DNA of 64,000 nt from contig NZ_CP063362.1 of the NCBI RefSeq assembly GCF_016807805.1, forward strand, positions 5,250,501 through 5,314,500, read 5' to 3'. A program made the position numbers and the translations under genes. This DNA is from Xanthobacter dioxanivorans. GTDB taxonomy: Bacteria; Pseudomonadota; Alphaproteobacteria; Rhizobiales; Xanthobacteraceae. The notes below the pieces were generated by a model. The model was not told the origin of the DNA. It saw only the letters and a list, made by a program, of their open reading frames with translations, and ran no database searches. The number at the start of each line of letters is the position of its first letter. Position 1 is the first letter of the stretch. Shown here in pieces: positions 47,613 through 56,701 of the stretch.

Positions 47613-48315
47613 ACGCCATCTCCCCCGACGTCACGTTCGACCTCTCCGCCACCGCCTTGCGCGAGCTGAACGAAGCCCTCCACAAGGTAACCCCGAGAGC
47701 ACCACCCGCCGCTGGCGGGTGCTCAATCCCAACGGCCGCCACGCGGTGGCGGTGGGCATCAACGCCCCCCTCACCGTCGAGATCGAGGGGAACGTGGGCT
47801 ATTACTGCGCCGGCATGAATGCCGAGGCCTCGGTGATCATCCACGGCAACGCCGGCCAGGGCGTCGCCGAGAACATGATGAGCGGCTTCGTGCACGTGCG
47901 CGGCGATGCCAGCCAGTCGGCCGGCGCCACCGCCCATGGCGGCCTGCTCGTCATCGACGGCAATGCCTCGGCCCGGTGCGGCATCTCCATGAAGGGCATC
48001 GACATCGTGGTGAAGGGCTCGGTGGGCCACATGAGCGCCTTCATGGGCCAGGCCGGCAGCCTCATCGTGCTGGGCGATGCCGGCGAGGCGCTGGGCGACA
48101 GCCTTTATGAGGCCAAGCTGTTCGTGCGCGGCGCGGTGAAGTCGCTCGGCGCCGACTGCGTCGAGAAGGAGCTGCGCGAGGAGCACAAGGCGCTGCTCGC
48201 GCAGAAGCTGGACGCCGCCGGCCTCGCCGGAACCGTGGATGTCTCCGAGTTCCGGCGCTACGGCTCCGCCCGCAAGCTCTACAATTTCCACGTGGACAAT
48301 GTGGACGCGTATTGA
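47609..48315 (+). pseudogene. mgsB: N-methylglutamate synthase subunit B (GXGXG), frameshifted
   Basis: The GTG at 47609 opens a frame (NAISPDVTFDLSATALRELN, EALHKV) that is lost at the CCCC run near 47694. The rest (RRWRVLNPNGRHAVAVGINA to HVDNVDAY) continues in a second frame. One extra C would restore 235 residues. The second part has the GXGXG fold of glutamate synthase (NVGYYCAGMNAEASVIIHGN, then GNAGQGVAENMMSG and GHMSAFMGQAGSLIVLGDAG). A sequence error is more likely than decay because every neighbouring gene of the pathway is intact apart from two like errors. Confidence 0.8.
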
Positions 48316-48327
48316 GCCGGAGAGTCT

Positions 48328-48449
48328 CCCTCTCCCCTCGGGGAAGAGGGCGGGGGTGAGGGGTTATCCTCCCCTTGCCCCGACGCCGGAAGGTTTGTAG
48401 CGGCCCCGCCCCCTCACCCCAACCCCTCTCCCGCGAGGGGAAAGGGGGG
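48328..48449. repeat. REP-like imperfect palindrome between mgsB and mgsC
   Basis: The arms CCCTCTCCCCTCGGGGAAGA (48328 on) and CCCTCACCCCAACCCCTCTC with GAGGGGAAAGGGG (48410 on) are inverted copies of the widespread proteobacterial intergenic element of this composition. It could terminate or stabilise the mgsB transcript. Confidence 0.65.
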
Positions 48450-48507
48450 ATGGCGGAACGGGAGCCGGCCGAGCTTCGCCAAATTGCTTTATTCGGGTGA
48501 GGACCCC

Positions 48508-49845
48508 ATGACCGCCCACAACAACGTGCCGCGCACCCCGCCGCGCTTCTCCGCCACCTTCGATCCGGCGACGCTGGCCGAGATCCGCCGCGCGGCAGCC
48601 ACCGGCATCTACGACATCCGCGGCGGCGGCACCAAGCGCAAGGTGCCCCATTTCGACGACCTGCTCTTCCTCGGCGCCTCCATGTCGCGCTACCCGCTGG
48701 AGGGCTACCGCGAGAAGTGCGGCACCGACGTGGTGCTCGGCACCCGCTTCGCCAAGAAGCCGATCACCCTGAAGACCCCGGTGACCATCGCCGGCATGAG
48801 CTTCGGCGCCCTCTCGGCCAACGCCAAGGAAGCGCTGGGGCGCGGCGCCACCACGGTCGGCACCTCCACCACCACCGGCGACGGCGGCATGACCGCCGAG
48901 GAGCGTGGCCAGTCCCGGACCCTCGTCTACCAGTATCTGCCGTCGCGCTACGGCATGAACCCGGTGGACCTGCGCAAGGCCGACGCCATCGAGATCGTCA
49001 TCGGCCAGGGCGCCAAGCCCGGAGGCGGCGGCATGCTGCTGGGCCAGAAGATTTCCGACCGCGTGGCCGCCATGCGCACCCTGCCCAAGGGCATCGACCA
49101 GCGCTCCGCCTGCCGTCATCCGGACTGGACCGGCCCCGACGACCTCGAGATCAAGATCGAGGAGCTGCGCGAGATCACCGACTGGGAGAAGCCCATCTAC
49201 GTGAAGGTGGGCGCCTCCCGCCCCTATTACGACATCGCGCTGGCGGTGAAGGCGGGGGCGGACGTGGTGGTGCTCGACGGCATGCAGGGCGGCACCGCGG
49301 CGACGCAGGACGTGTTCATCGAGCAGGTGGGCATTCCCATCCTCGCCGCCATCCGCCCGGCGGTGCAGGCGCTGCAGGACCTCGGCATGCACCGCAAGGT
49401 GCAGCTCATCGTCTCCGGCGGCATCCGCACCGGCGCGGACGTGGCCAAGGCCCTGGCGCTGGGCGCCGACGCGGTGGCCATCGGCACCGCGGCGCTGGTG
49501 GCGCTGGGCGACAACGATCCCCAGTACGAGGACGAATACCAGGCGCTGGGCACCACCGCCGGCGCCTATGACGACTGGCACGAGGGCCTCGACCCCGCCG
49601 GCATCACCACCCAGGACCCGGTGCTCGCGGCGCGGCTCGACCCGGTGAAGGCCGGCCGGCGCCTCGCCAACTACCTCTCGGTGATGACGCTGGAGGCGCA
49701 GACCATCGCCCGCGCCTGCGGCAAGAGCCACGTGCACAACCTGGAGCCGGAGGACCTCGTCGCCCTCACGGTGGAGGCCGCCGCCATGGCGGGCGTGCCG
49801 CTGGCCGGCACCACCTGGGTTCCCGGGCGCAACGGCGGCTACTGA
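48508..49845 (+). CDS. mgsC: N-methylglutamate synthase subunit C (FMN domain)
   Basis: 445 residues. Glutamate-synthase FMN-domain features: PVTIAGMSFGALSANAKEAL, GDGGMTAEERGQSRTL, GQGAKPGGGGMLLGQKISDR, VKVGASRPYYDIALAVKAGA, then VVVLDGMQGGTAATQDVFIE and LIVSGGIRTGADVAKALALG with GADAVAIGTA. The conserved Cys of [3Fe-4S] glutamate synthases is not obviously clustered. It follows mgsB after a REP-like element and is upstream of gmaS. Confidence 0.85.
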   Translation: MTAHNNVPRTPPRFSATFDPATLAEIRRAAATGIYDIRGGGTKRKVPHFDDLLFLGASMSRYPLEGYREKCGTDVVLGTRFAKKPITLKTPVTIAGMSFGALSANAKEALGRGATTVGTSTTTGDGGMTAEERGQSRTLVYQYLPSRYGMNPVDLRKADAIEIVIGQGAKPGGGGMLLGQKISDRVAAMRTLPKGIDQRSACRHPDWTGPDDLEIKIEELREITDWEKPIYVKVGASRPYYDIALAVKAGADVVVLDGMQGGTAATQDVFIEQVGIPILAAIRPAVQALQDLGMHRKVQLIVSGGIRTGADVAKALALGADAVAIGTAALVALGDNDPQYEDEYQALGTTAGAYDDWHEGLDPAGITTQDPVLAARLDPVKAGRRLANYLSVMTLEAQTIARACGKSHVHNLEPEDLVALTVEAAAMAGVPLAGTTWVPGRNGGY

Positions 49846-49947
49846 GCCGCCGCCTGCGCCTGCCGCGTCCGAAGACCTGTCGCCGCGCCGCTCGACCGGC
49901 GCGGCCGATCGCAAAAAGCAAAGACCTTCCTTTCCGGGGATCAGACC

Positions 49948-51309
49948 ATGAGACGCACTGCCGAAATCGTACGGGAGGCGGAAGGGCGCGCCGCCGCCTC
50001 CTCCAAGGCGGCCATCGACCTCGCCAAGGTCGCGAAGGACCGCGGCATCAAGTATTTCCTCATCTCCTACGTGGACCTGTTCGGCGGCCTGCGCGCCAAG
50101 CTCGTGCCGGCCTCCGCCATCTCCGCCATGCAGAAGGAAGGCGCCGGCTTCGCGGGATTTGCCACCTGGCTCGACATGTCGCCGGCGGACCCCGACCTGT
50201 TCGCGGTGCCGGACCCGTCGAGCCTCATCCAGCTGCCGTGGAAGGAGGAGATCGGCTGGCTCGCCGCCGATCTCTATATGGACGGCAAGGAGGTGGAGCA
50301 GGCGCCGCGCACGGTGCTGAAGAAGCAGCTCGCCGCCGCCGCGGCGCTGGGCTACGAGATGAAGACCGGCGTCGAGTGCGAGTATTTCCTCATCACGCCG
50401 GACGGCAAGGGCATCTCCGATACGTCCGACACGGCGGAAAAGCCCTGCTACGACCAGTCCGCCTTGATGCGTCGCTACGAGGTCATCAAGGACATCTGCG
50501 ACGCCATGCTGAAGCTCGGTTGGGGCGCCTACCAGAACGACCATGAGGACGCCAACGGCCAGTTCGAGATGAACTGGAACTACGACAACGCCCTCCTCAC
50601 CGCCGACCGCCACGTCTTCTTCAAGTACATGGTGAAGTCGATCGCGGAACAGCACGGCCTGCGCGCCACCTTCATGCCCAAGCCCTTCATCAACCTCACC
50701 GGCTCGGGCTGCCACGCCCACGTATCCCTGTGGGCGAAGGGCAAGAATGCATTCTCCGACCCCAGGGGCGAGCTGGGCGTCTCGAAGCTCGGCTACAATT
50801 TCATCGGCGGGCTCATCCACAATGCGGACGCGCTCTGCGCCCTCACCAATCCGACGGTGAATTCCTACAAGCGCATCAATGCGCCGCGCACCCTGTCGGG
50901 TGCCACCTGGGCGCCGAACACGGTGACCTATACCGGCAACAACCGCACCCACATGATCCGCATCCCCGATGCCGGCCGGTTCGAGTTCCGCCTCGCCGAC
51001 GGCGCGGCGAACCCCTACCTGCTGCAGGCCGGCGTGGCGGCGGCGGGCCTCGACGGCATCGAGAATGCGCGCGATCCCGGCAAGCGGCTCGACATCAACA
51101 TGTACACGGACGGCCACAAGGTGAAGGGCGCCAAGCGCCTGCCGCTGAACATGCTCGACGCCCTGCGCGCGCTGGAGAAGTCCCGCGTGCTGGGCGAACG
51201 GCTCGGCAAGCCCTTCGTCGACGGCTATCTCAAGCTGAAGACCGAGGAGTGGAACGCCTATTCCCGCCACCTCACCCAGTGGGAGCGCGACAACACCCTC
51301 GACATCTGA
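49948..51309 (+). CDS. gmaS: Gamma-glutamylmethylamide synthetase
   Basis: 453 residues, type III glutamine synthetase-like. KYFLISYVDLFGGLRAKLVP starts the beta-grasp. The metal-binding Glu residues lie in GVECEYFLITPDGKG, DANGQFEMNWNY, and later FEFRLADGAANPYL. MPKPFINLTGSGCHAHVSLW carries the glutamate-binding His. In the N-methylglutamate pathway GmaS couples methylamine to glutamate with ATP. Its place after mgsC and the whole locus context separates it from ordinary GlnA. Confidence 0.85.
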   Translation: MRRTAEIVREAEGRAAASSKAAIDLAKVAKDRGIKYFLISYVDLFGGLRAKLVPASAISAMQKEGAGFAGFATWLDMSPADPDLFAVPDPSSLIQLPWKEEIGWLAADLYMDGKEVEQAPRTVLKKQLAAAAALGYEMKTGVECEYFLITPDGKGISDTSDTAEKPCYDQSALMRRYEVIKDICDAMLKLGWGAYQNDHEDANGQFEMNWNYDNALLTADRHVFFKYMVKSIAEQHGLRATFMPKPFINLTGSGCHAHVSLWAKGKNAFSDPRGELGVSKLGYNFIGGLIHNADALCALTNPTVNSYKRINAPRTLSGATWAPNTVTYTGNNRTHMIRIPDAGRFEFRLADGAANPYLLQAGVAAAGLDGIENARDPGKRLDINMYTDGHKVKGAKRLPLNMLDALRALEKSRVLGERLGKPFVDGYLKLKTEEWNAYSRHLTQWERDNTLDI

Positions 51310-51335
51310 CCGGCGCGCAGCGCTGTGCGCGGAAG

Positions 51336-51364
51336 AGCCCGGCGCCCCCGCGCCGGGCTTCCTG
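51336..51364 (+). terminator. Terminator after gmaS
   Basis: Stem AGCCCGGCG / CGCCGGGCT with a C-rich loop, followed by TTCCT. The T tract is weak, but the hairpin sits right after the last gene of the mgs-gmaS unit and faces the cupin gene on the opposite strand. Confidence 0.55.
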
Positions 51365-51382
51365 CGTCGGGACCCCCTCGCC

Positions 51383-51792
51383 TCACTCGGGGCGGGCGAG
51401 GCGAGGGGCTTGTCCTTCTCCACCACATAGGTGATCGCGAGGCGGGTCTTCTCGCTGCCGACCTGGAAGGCGTGCGGCACCTGGAACGGGATCTGGAAAC
51501 CGTCTGCCGGCTTCATCGTCCGGTCGGGCTGCCCCTTCACCGACAGCACGCCCCCGCCGGTGATCAGATAGCCGCTCTCGACCCCGGGATGGGTGTGGCG
51601 CTGCACCTTGAAGCCGGCGTCGAACTCCACATCCATGAGGATGGCGACATAGACATCGCCGGGCAGCTCGGTCTTGCCGAGCACGGTGCGCGTCACCCCC
51701 TGCGGCTGCGGCGCCTGGGCCGACGCGTCGGTGGCCGCGAACCCCACCGCCGTGCAGATGGCGCAGGACATGAAACCCCGGCGATTGAGCAT
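51383..51792 (-). pseudogene. Secreted cupin-domain protein, frameshifted at its last codons
   Basis: From the ATG at 51792 (ribosome site GGAGGAGA): a signal peptide with RR (MLNRRGFMSCAICTAVGFAA, cut near ASAQA) and a cupin fold (ILMDVEFDAGFKVQRHTHPG, then VESGYLITGGGVLSVKGQPD and GFQIPFQVPHAFQVG). The frame loses its stop in the CCCC run near 51390. With one more C it would end at TGA 51383 after KPLASPAPE. About 136 residues. The periplasmic role is unknown. Confidence 0.7.
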
Positions 51793-52182
51793 GATTTTCT
51801 CCTCCCTGGCCGCGGCGCGCGTCCGGCGCCGGACGCCATATAGAGAAGCCGCCCGGGGCGGACCGCAAGGCCCGCACGCCCGGCACCGCCTTCCCTTTGG
51901 GCATTCCGCCGCGTTGGCGAGAAAACATCGCGAATTGAAAACTAAAGATAAATGATGAAGCTCGGCCCGAGACGCCTTATTTGCGGGCACAACTTCGCCT
52001 CCTTTACGTCATGTCCATGCCATCCCCGCGCGTGCAGGCGCCGCGAGCCCCGGCGGCGCCTTGGCGCCCGCGCCTCTCCCACGTTGTGGCCGCGGGGAAA
52101 ACCAAATCAAACCAAAAGCTTGCGCGCCCACATCCCGGATCTGCTCCGGCCGGGCGGCGGGCATCGGGCAATTATGCCTCTC
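51793..52182. other. About 390 bases of intergenic sequence
   Basis: Between the divergent cupin and amt genes. Only short shadow frames are present; it should hold the cupin promoter and upstream activator (NtrC-type) sites for the sigma-54 promoter at 52183. No clear dyad was found. Confidence 0.4.
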
Positions 52183-52198
52183 TGGCATAAGAGTTGCT
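52183..52198 (+). promoter_or_regulatory. Sigma-54 promoter of amt
   Basis: TGGCATAAGAGTTGCT fits TGGCAC-N5-TTGCT at all key bases: GG at 52184-52185 and GC at 52196-52197. The start would be near 52209, 74 bases before the amt ATG. NtrC/RpoN nitrogen control is the usual partner. Confidence 0.8.
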
Positions 52199-52282
52199 CA
52201 TGAGTGAAATCGGGACTGTGAGGGGCGTCGCGTCGCGGCGGCCCTTTGCCCTGGCATACGGCAACAGCGTTCGGGGATCTCC

Positions 52283-53692
52283 ATGACGGATCAATTGGCC
52301 GCGCTGACGACCATCTTCACGGAATTCTATTATTTCCTGACGGTCGTCCTGATGTTCTTCATCCATGTTGGCTTCTGCATGTACGAGGTGGGCGCGGCGC
52401 GCGTAAAGAACGTTCAACACACGCTGCTGAAGAACACCATGGCGATCCCGCTGGTGGGCCTTGCCTTCTTCCTGTTCGGCATGTGGATCTACATCGCCTT
52501 CCAGGGCTGGCCCATCTCCACGTCCTCCCTGTCGTTCACCACCGGCTTCGAGCCCTGGTCCACCAAGATCGCGCCCAACCTGACGGATCGCATCTCCGGC
52601 GTGTTCTGGGCGGCGTTCGCGCTGTTCGGCATGACGGCGGCCTCCATCGTCTCCGGCGCGCTCATCGAGCGCACCAAGACCTCGGGCTTCTTCATCATCG
52701 CCATCTATGTGGGCGCCATCGCCTGGGTCATCCCGGCGGCGTGGGGCTGGGCCGGCAACGGCTGGATGGCCCAGTATCTCGGCTTCCACGACCAGTATTG
52801 CTCGGCGGTGCTGCACTCGGTGGCGGGCTTCGCCACGCTCGGCGTGCTCATCCACCTGGGGCCGCGCATCGGCAAGTTCGCGCCGGACGGCACGCCGCGG
52901 GAAATCCCGGCGCACAATCCCTGGCTCGTCACCATCGGCCTCTTCATGATCTATGTGGGCTTCTGGGGCTTCTATGCCGCCTGCCACATCCCGATCGTCG
53001 ACGTGGGCACCGCCGGCGCGCCCTACTTCACCGCCACCAACATCTACGGCGTTCCGATCACGCTGTCCGGCGTCACCATGAACTTCCTGCTCGCCTTGTT
53101 CGGCGGCATGGTCGCGGCCTACATGATCTCCAACGGCAACGCCTACTGGACCTATTCCGGCGGCCTCACCGGCCTCATCTCGGCCAGCGCCGGCAACGAC
53201 CTCTACCACCCCGTCATCGCCCTCGTGATCGCCGTCGCCGGCACCGTGATGGCCTACAAGCTGCACTATTGGGTGGAGCGGAAATTCAAGATCGACGACG
53301 CGGTCGGCGCCGTCGCGGTCCACGGCTATTGCGGCCTGTTCGGCGGCATCGTCGCGGGCTTCGCCCTGTGGGGCTATCCCTCCGTGCTGCCGTCCGCCGG
53401 GGCGATCATCACCCTGGGCGAGGGCGTGGGCTGGTTCGGCGTGAACGCCGAGGGCCTGCCGCTCATCACGCCCATGGGCAACATCATCGGCTCGGTGATC
53501 TTCGCCATCGGCTTCGGCTTCATCCCCGGATGGCTGCTCGGCAAGCTCCTGGCCATGTTCGGCCTGCTGCGCGTGTCCACCGCCGCCGAGATCAACGGCC
53601 TCGACGGCCGGCACGTCCCGGCCACCTACCCCCATCACTCCGGCATGGAAGCCGCGTTCGAGACCATCCAGCGCAAGGAAGCCAAGCTCTGA
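52283..53692 (+). CDS. amtB: Ammonium/methylammonium transporter
   Basis: 469 residues with about 11-12 membrane segments. Amt motifs: FFIHVGFCMYEVGAARVKN, GVFWAAFALFGMTAASIVSG, the twin-histidine segments SAVLHSVAGFATLG and AVAVHGYCGLFGGIVAG, and NFLLALFGGMVAAYM. The extra length beyond E. coli AmtB is in loops. It lies within the methylamine locus and behind a sigma-54 promoter, so uptake of methylammonium and ammonium under nitrogen limitation is likely. No GlnK is adjacent. Confidence 0.9.
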   Translation: MTDQLAALTTIFTEFYYFLTVVLMFFIHVGFCMYEVGAARVKNVQHTLLKNTMAIPLVGLAFFLFGMWIYIAFQGWPISTSSLSFTTGFEPWSTKIAPNLTDRISGVFWAAFALFGMTAASIVSGALIERTKTSGFFIIAIYVGAIAWVIPAAWGWAGNGWMAQYLGFHDQYCSAVLHSVAGFATLGVLIHLGPRIGKFAPDGTPREIPAHNPWLVTIGLFMIYVGFWGFYAACHIPIVDVGTAGAPYFTATNIYGVPITLSGVTMNFLLALFGGMVAAYMISNGNAYWTYSGGLTGLISASAGNDLYHPVIALVIAVAGTVMAYKLHYWVERKFKIDDAVGAVAVHGYCGLFGGIVAGFALWGYPSVLPSAGAIITLGEGVGWFGVNAEGLPLITPMGNIIGSVIFAIGFGFIPGWLLGKLLAMFGLLRVSTAAEINGLDGRHVPATYPHHSGMEAAFETIQRKEAKL

Positions 53693-53740
53693 GCCGAGCC
53701 CTCGTCAACAGATGTTCGACCCCTAAACAGGAGCAATCCC

Positions 53741-53941
53741 ATGAATACGGGCATCACCTCCCTCGCCAAGCTCACCGAGGTGGCAGAGGTCTATCCCTTC
53801 GCCGGGTATGAGCCGCTCTTCTCCATCATCGCCCTGGTCTTCTTCGTGGTCTTCATCGCCAAGCAGATCTCCATGGACAAGGCGATGCATGAAGAGATGC
53901 TCGATCACACCTCGGAGGCCATCGCCACGCCGGCGGAATAG
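53741..53941 (+). CDS. Small single-pass membrane protein after amt
   Basis: 66 residues. One membrane helix (YEPLFSIIALVFFVVFIAKQ) between a short N-terminal soluble part and an acidic tail (HEEMLDHTSEAIATPAE). A ribosome site GGAGC precedes the ATG. Directly downstream of amt, it could be an Amt-associated subunit. Not recognised as a known family. Confidence 0.6.
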   Translation: MNTGITSLAKLTEVAEVYPFAGYEPLFSIIALVFFVVFIAKQISMDKAMHEEMLDHTSEAIATPAE

Positions 53942-54090
53942 GATCGGCGCGGCGTTGGGCGGGCTTTACCCCATCCGCCCGCCCGGCGCCGCCCCGAGGC
54001 CATCGCGCGGCTCTTCCCGCAGGGCCGCGCGATGGCCGCTTCCACCGTCAAATCCAGGATGGAGAGCGCCTCATCCGGCCGGCGCGCGAC

Positions 54091-55056
54091 CTAACCGGCC
54101 ACGGCCAGGCCCGCCCCGAGCCACGGCAGCGCGCCACGCATGGCGGGCAGCACGTCGTCCTCCAGCGTCCGCCGGCAGAAGGCCGCCACCTCCCGCGGCA
54201 GGCGGCCCAGTTCCTGGCGCCGGCCGATGAGGGTGAGGCTACGGGCGAAGGCCGGCCCCGGCAGCGGCCGGCAGGCGAGGTGCGCCAGGTCCACCCCCGC
54301 CTCGAAGATGCACAGGGGCGTCGTCACCGCGAACCCCTCCCCCGCCGCCACCGTGGCGGCGACGCCATAGGGTGTGTCGAACTCCATGCGCCGCGGCAGA
54401 TCCAGCTTGAGGCGCCGCAGATGCCGCTCCACCTCGATGCCGGTCTTGGAGCGGGCCGAGAAGCGCACCAGCGGCAGCCGCGCCGCCAGCCCCGCCAAGT
54501 CCTCCACCCGCCCCGGCGCCCGCGCCCCCGCCGGCAGCAGCAGCACATAGGGCTCGGTGAGAAGGGGAAAGCGCTCCAGCCCCTCGATGTCGACCAGTTC
54601 GTCCACCCCCACGAGGAGGTCCAGCTGCCGGGAGAGCAGCGCGCTCGCATGGGCGGCGGTGAGGCCGGACAGGATCGACACCTCTTCGGCCACCGACGCG
54701 AGCCGGCCGGCGAGGGGTGCCGCCAGCGCCCGGGAGAGGGAATCCACCAGCCCGGCCCGCATCAGCGGCAGGCGGCCGTGCTCCGTTTCCTTCAGGGCCG
54801 GAACAATCTGCCGCGCCTCCGAGAGCAGCGCGCTGGCCTTCTGCCGCAGCACCCCGCCCGCCGCCGTGAGGCCGAGCGGGCGGACGCTGCGGTCGAACAG
54901 GGCGACGCCCATCCGGCCCTCCAGCTCCGCCACCGCCTGGGACACCGCCGGCTGGGTAAGGCCGAGCCGGCGCGCCGCCCCGGCCATGGCGCCCGCCTCG
55001 CAGACCGCGAGGAAGATCTCCAGCGTCTTGAGATCAAACGGCAAAAGCTCGCGCAC
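54091..55056 (-). CDS. LysR-family regulator of the mgd genes
   Basis: 321 residues from a GTG at 55056. Winged HTH: LKTLEIFLAVCEAGAMAGAA, then RRLGLTQPAVSQAVAELEGR (about 10-50), with ALFDRSVRPLGLTAAG. The effector domain fills the rest. It is divergent from mgdA with about 100 bases between starts, the standard arrangement for a LysR activator of its neighbour. The effector could be methylglutamate or methylamine; not shown. Confidence 0.85.
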   Translation of the reverse strand: MRELLPFDLKTLEIFLAVCEAGAMAGAARRLGLTQPAVSQAVAELEGRMGVALFDRSVRPLGLTAAGGVLRQKASALLSEARQIVPALKETEHGRLPLMRAGLVDSLSRALAAPLAGRLASVAEEVSILSGLTAAHASALLSRQLDLLVGVDELVDIEGLERFPLLTEPYVLLLPAGARAPGRVEDLAGLAARLPLVRFSARSKTGIEVERHLRRLKLDLPRRMEFDTPYGVAATVAAGEGFAVTTPLCIFEAGVDLAHLACRPLPGPAFARSLTLIGRRQELGRLPREVAAFCRRTLEDDVLPAMRGALPWLGAGLAVAG

Positions 55057-55070
55057 GGGGCCACCCCTAC

Positions 55071-55087
55071 TATAAGCAGGATTTATA
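55071..55087. promoter_or_regulatory. LysR-type operator between lysR and mgdA
   Basis: TATAAGCAGGATTTATA is a perfect 5-bp-arm dyad of the T-N11-A type, embedded in a longer AT-rich stretch (55069-55120) with a second partial dyad, AGATATAGATAT. It lies in the divergent promoter region. Confidence 0.55.
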
Positions 55088-55156
55088 TTACCTCACAGAT
55101 CCGAGGGAGATATAGATATGTAGGAGGGGTCGGATGCCCCGCGCAGCGAGAGCCCC

Positions 55157-56410
55157 ATGTCGCGCTATTCCTTCCTGAGCCTCATCGCCAATGCGCTCAA
55201 CGGCCAGACCGGCTGGGCGCCCGCATGGCGCGACGCGGCGCCGAAGCCGGACTACGACGTGATCATCGTGGGCGGCGGCGGCCATGGGCTCGCCACCGCC
55301 TATTACCTCGCCAAGGAGCACGGCATCCGCAACGTGGCGGTGCTGGAGAAGGGCCATATCGGCTCCGGCAATGCGGGGCGCAACACCACCATCATCCGTT
55401 CCAACTACCTGCTGCCCGGCAACGAGCCGTTCTATGAGTGGTCCATGAAATTATGGGAGGGCCTGGAGCAGGACCTCAACTACAACGCCATGGTCTCCCA
55501 GCGCGGCATCATCAACCTGTTCCACTCGGACGCCCAGCGCGACGCCTATGCCCGGCGCGGCAACGCCATGCGCCTCGCCGGCGCGGACTCCGAGCTGCTC
55601 GACCGCGAGCAGGTGCGCGCCTTGTGCCCCTTCCTGGATTTCGACAATTCGCGCTTTCCCATCAAGGGCGGGCTGATGCAGGCCCGCGCCGGCACCGCGC
55701 GCCATGACGCGGTGGTGTGGGGCTATGCCCGCGGCGCCGACCGGCTCGGCGTGGACATCGTGCAGAATTGCGAGGTCACCGGCTTCATCCGCGACGGCGA
55801 TGCGGTGGTGGGGGTGGAGACCACCCGCGGCGCCATCCGGGCGAAGAAGGTGGGCCTGGCGGTGGCGGGCTCCACCTCGCGGGTGGTGAAGTCCCTGGGG
55901 CTGCGCCTGCCCATCGAGAGCCATGCCCTCCAGGCCTTCGTCTCCGAGGGGCTGAAACCGCTGGTGCCGGGGGTGATCACCTTCGGCATGGGGCATTTCT
56001 ATGTGAGCCAGTCGGACAAGGGCGGCCTCGTCTTCGGCGGCGACATCGACGGCTACAATTCCTACGCCCAGCGCGGCAACCTGCCGGTGGTGGAGGACGT
56101 GGCCGAGGGCGGCATGGCGGTGATGCCGCTCATCGGCCGCCTGCGCATGCTGCGCGCCTGGGGCGGGCTCGTGGACATGTCCATGGACGGCTCGCCGATC
56201 ATCGACGTGGGGCCCCTGCCCGGCCTCTACCTCAACTCGGCGTGGAACTACGGGGGCTTCAAGGCCACGCCGGCCTCCGGCTGGTGCTTCGCCCACACCA
56301 TCGCCAAGGGCGTGGCGCACCAGCTCAACGCCGCCTTCCGCCTCGACCGCTTCCGCTCCGGCCATGTCATCGACGAGAAGGGGGTCGGCGCCCAGCCGAA
56401 CCTGCACTGA
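55157..56410 (+). CDS. mgdA: N-methylglutamate dehydrogenase subunit A (sarcosine-oxidase beta-like)
   Basis: 417 residues. The FAD dinucleotide motif is VIIVGGGGHGLATAYYLAKE at about 33-52. Further features are GSGNAGRNTTIIRSNYLLPG, the family stretch AGTARHDAVVWGY with a His in the position linked to flavin in sarcosine oxidase, and a C-terminal GLYLNSAWNYGGFKATP. Heterotetrameric NMG dehydrogenase resembles SoxBDAG. It oxidises N-methylglutamate, passing the methyl as a C1 unit to tetrahydrofolate in the larger subunit. Confidence 0.85.
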   Translation: MSRYSFLSLIANALNGQTGWAPAWRDAAPKPDYDVIIVGGGGHGLATAYYLAKEHGIRNVAVLEKGHIGSGNAGRNTTIIRSNYLLPGNEPFYEWSMKLWEGLEQDLNYNAMVSQRGIINLFHSDAQRDAYARRGNAMRLAGADSELLDREQVRALCPFLDFDNSRFPIKGGLMQARAGTARHDAVVWGYARGADRLGVDIVQNCEVTGFIRDGDAVVGVETTRGAIRAKKVGLAVAGSTSRVVKSLGLRLPIESHALQAFVSEGLKPLVPGVITFGMGHFYVSQSDKGGLVFGGDIDGYNSYAQRGNLPVVEDVAEGGMAVMPLIGRLRMLRAWGGLVDMSMDGSPIIDVGPLPGLYLNSAWNYGGFKATPASGWCFAHTIAKGVAHQLNAAFRLDRFRSGHVIDEKGVGAQPNLH

Positions 56411-56413
56411 GCC

Positions 56414-56701
56414 ATGCGCATCACCTGTCCCTATTGCGGCACCCGGTCGTCCCACGAGTTCGCCTATCTGGGCGACGCGACACCGACCCGACCCTCACCC
56501 GACACCCCCGATGTCGCCTCGACATTCCATGCGTATGTCTATGAGCGGGACAACCCCGCCGGCCCGCTCGACGAATTGTGGTACCACACCGCCGGCTGCC
56601 GCCGCTGGCTGAAGGTGGCGCGGGATACCCGCACCCACGAGATCCTCGCGGTGGCCTTCGCGCGGAAGGACGAGACGAGCCTGCCGGAGGGGATGGAATG
56701 A
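56414..56701 (+). CDS. mgdB: N-methylglutamate dehydrogenase subunit B (sarcosine-oxidase delta-like)
   Basis: 95 residues. CPYCGTRSSHEFAYLGDATP at the N-terminus, YVYERDNPAGPLDELWYHTA, then GCRRWLKVARDTRTHEILAV. The Cys-x-x-Cys...His...Cys set binds zinc in SoxD-type subunits. It starts 3 bases after mgdA and overlaps mgdC by ATGA. Confidence 0.85.
   Translation: MRITCPYCGTRSSHEFAYLGDATPTRPSPDTPDVASTFHAYVYERDNPAGPLDELWYHTAGCRRWLKVARDTRTHEILAVAFARKDETSLPEGME

Noticed and set aside
48364..51990. Minus-strand open frame of 1208 codons opposite mgsC and gmaS
   Set aside because: Only its first part (cupin) is real. The rest is antisense to gmaS and mgsC and is open only because of high GC; it is linked to the cupin gene by the lost stop codon.
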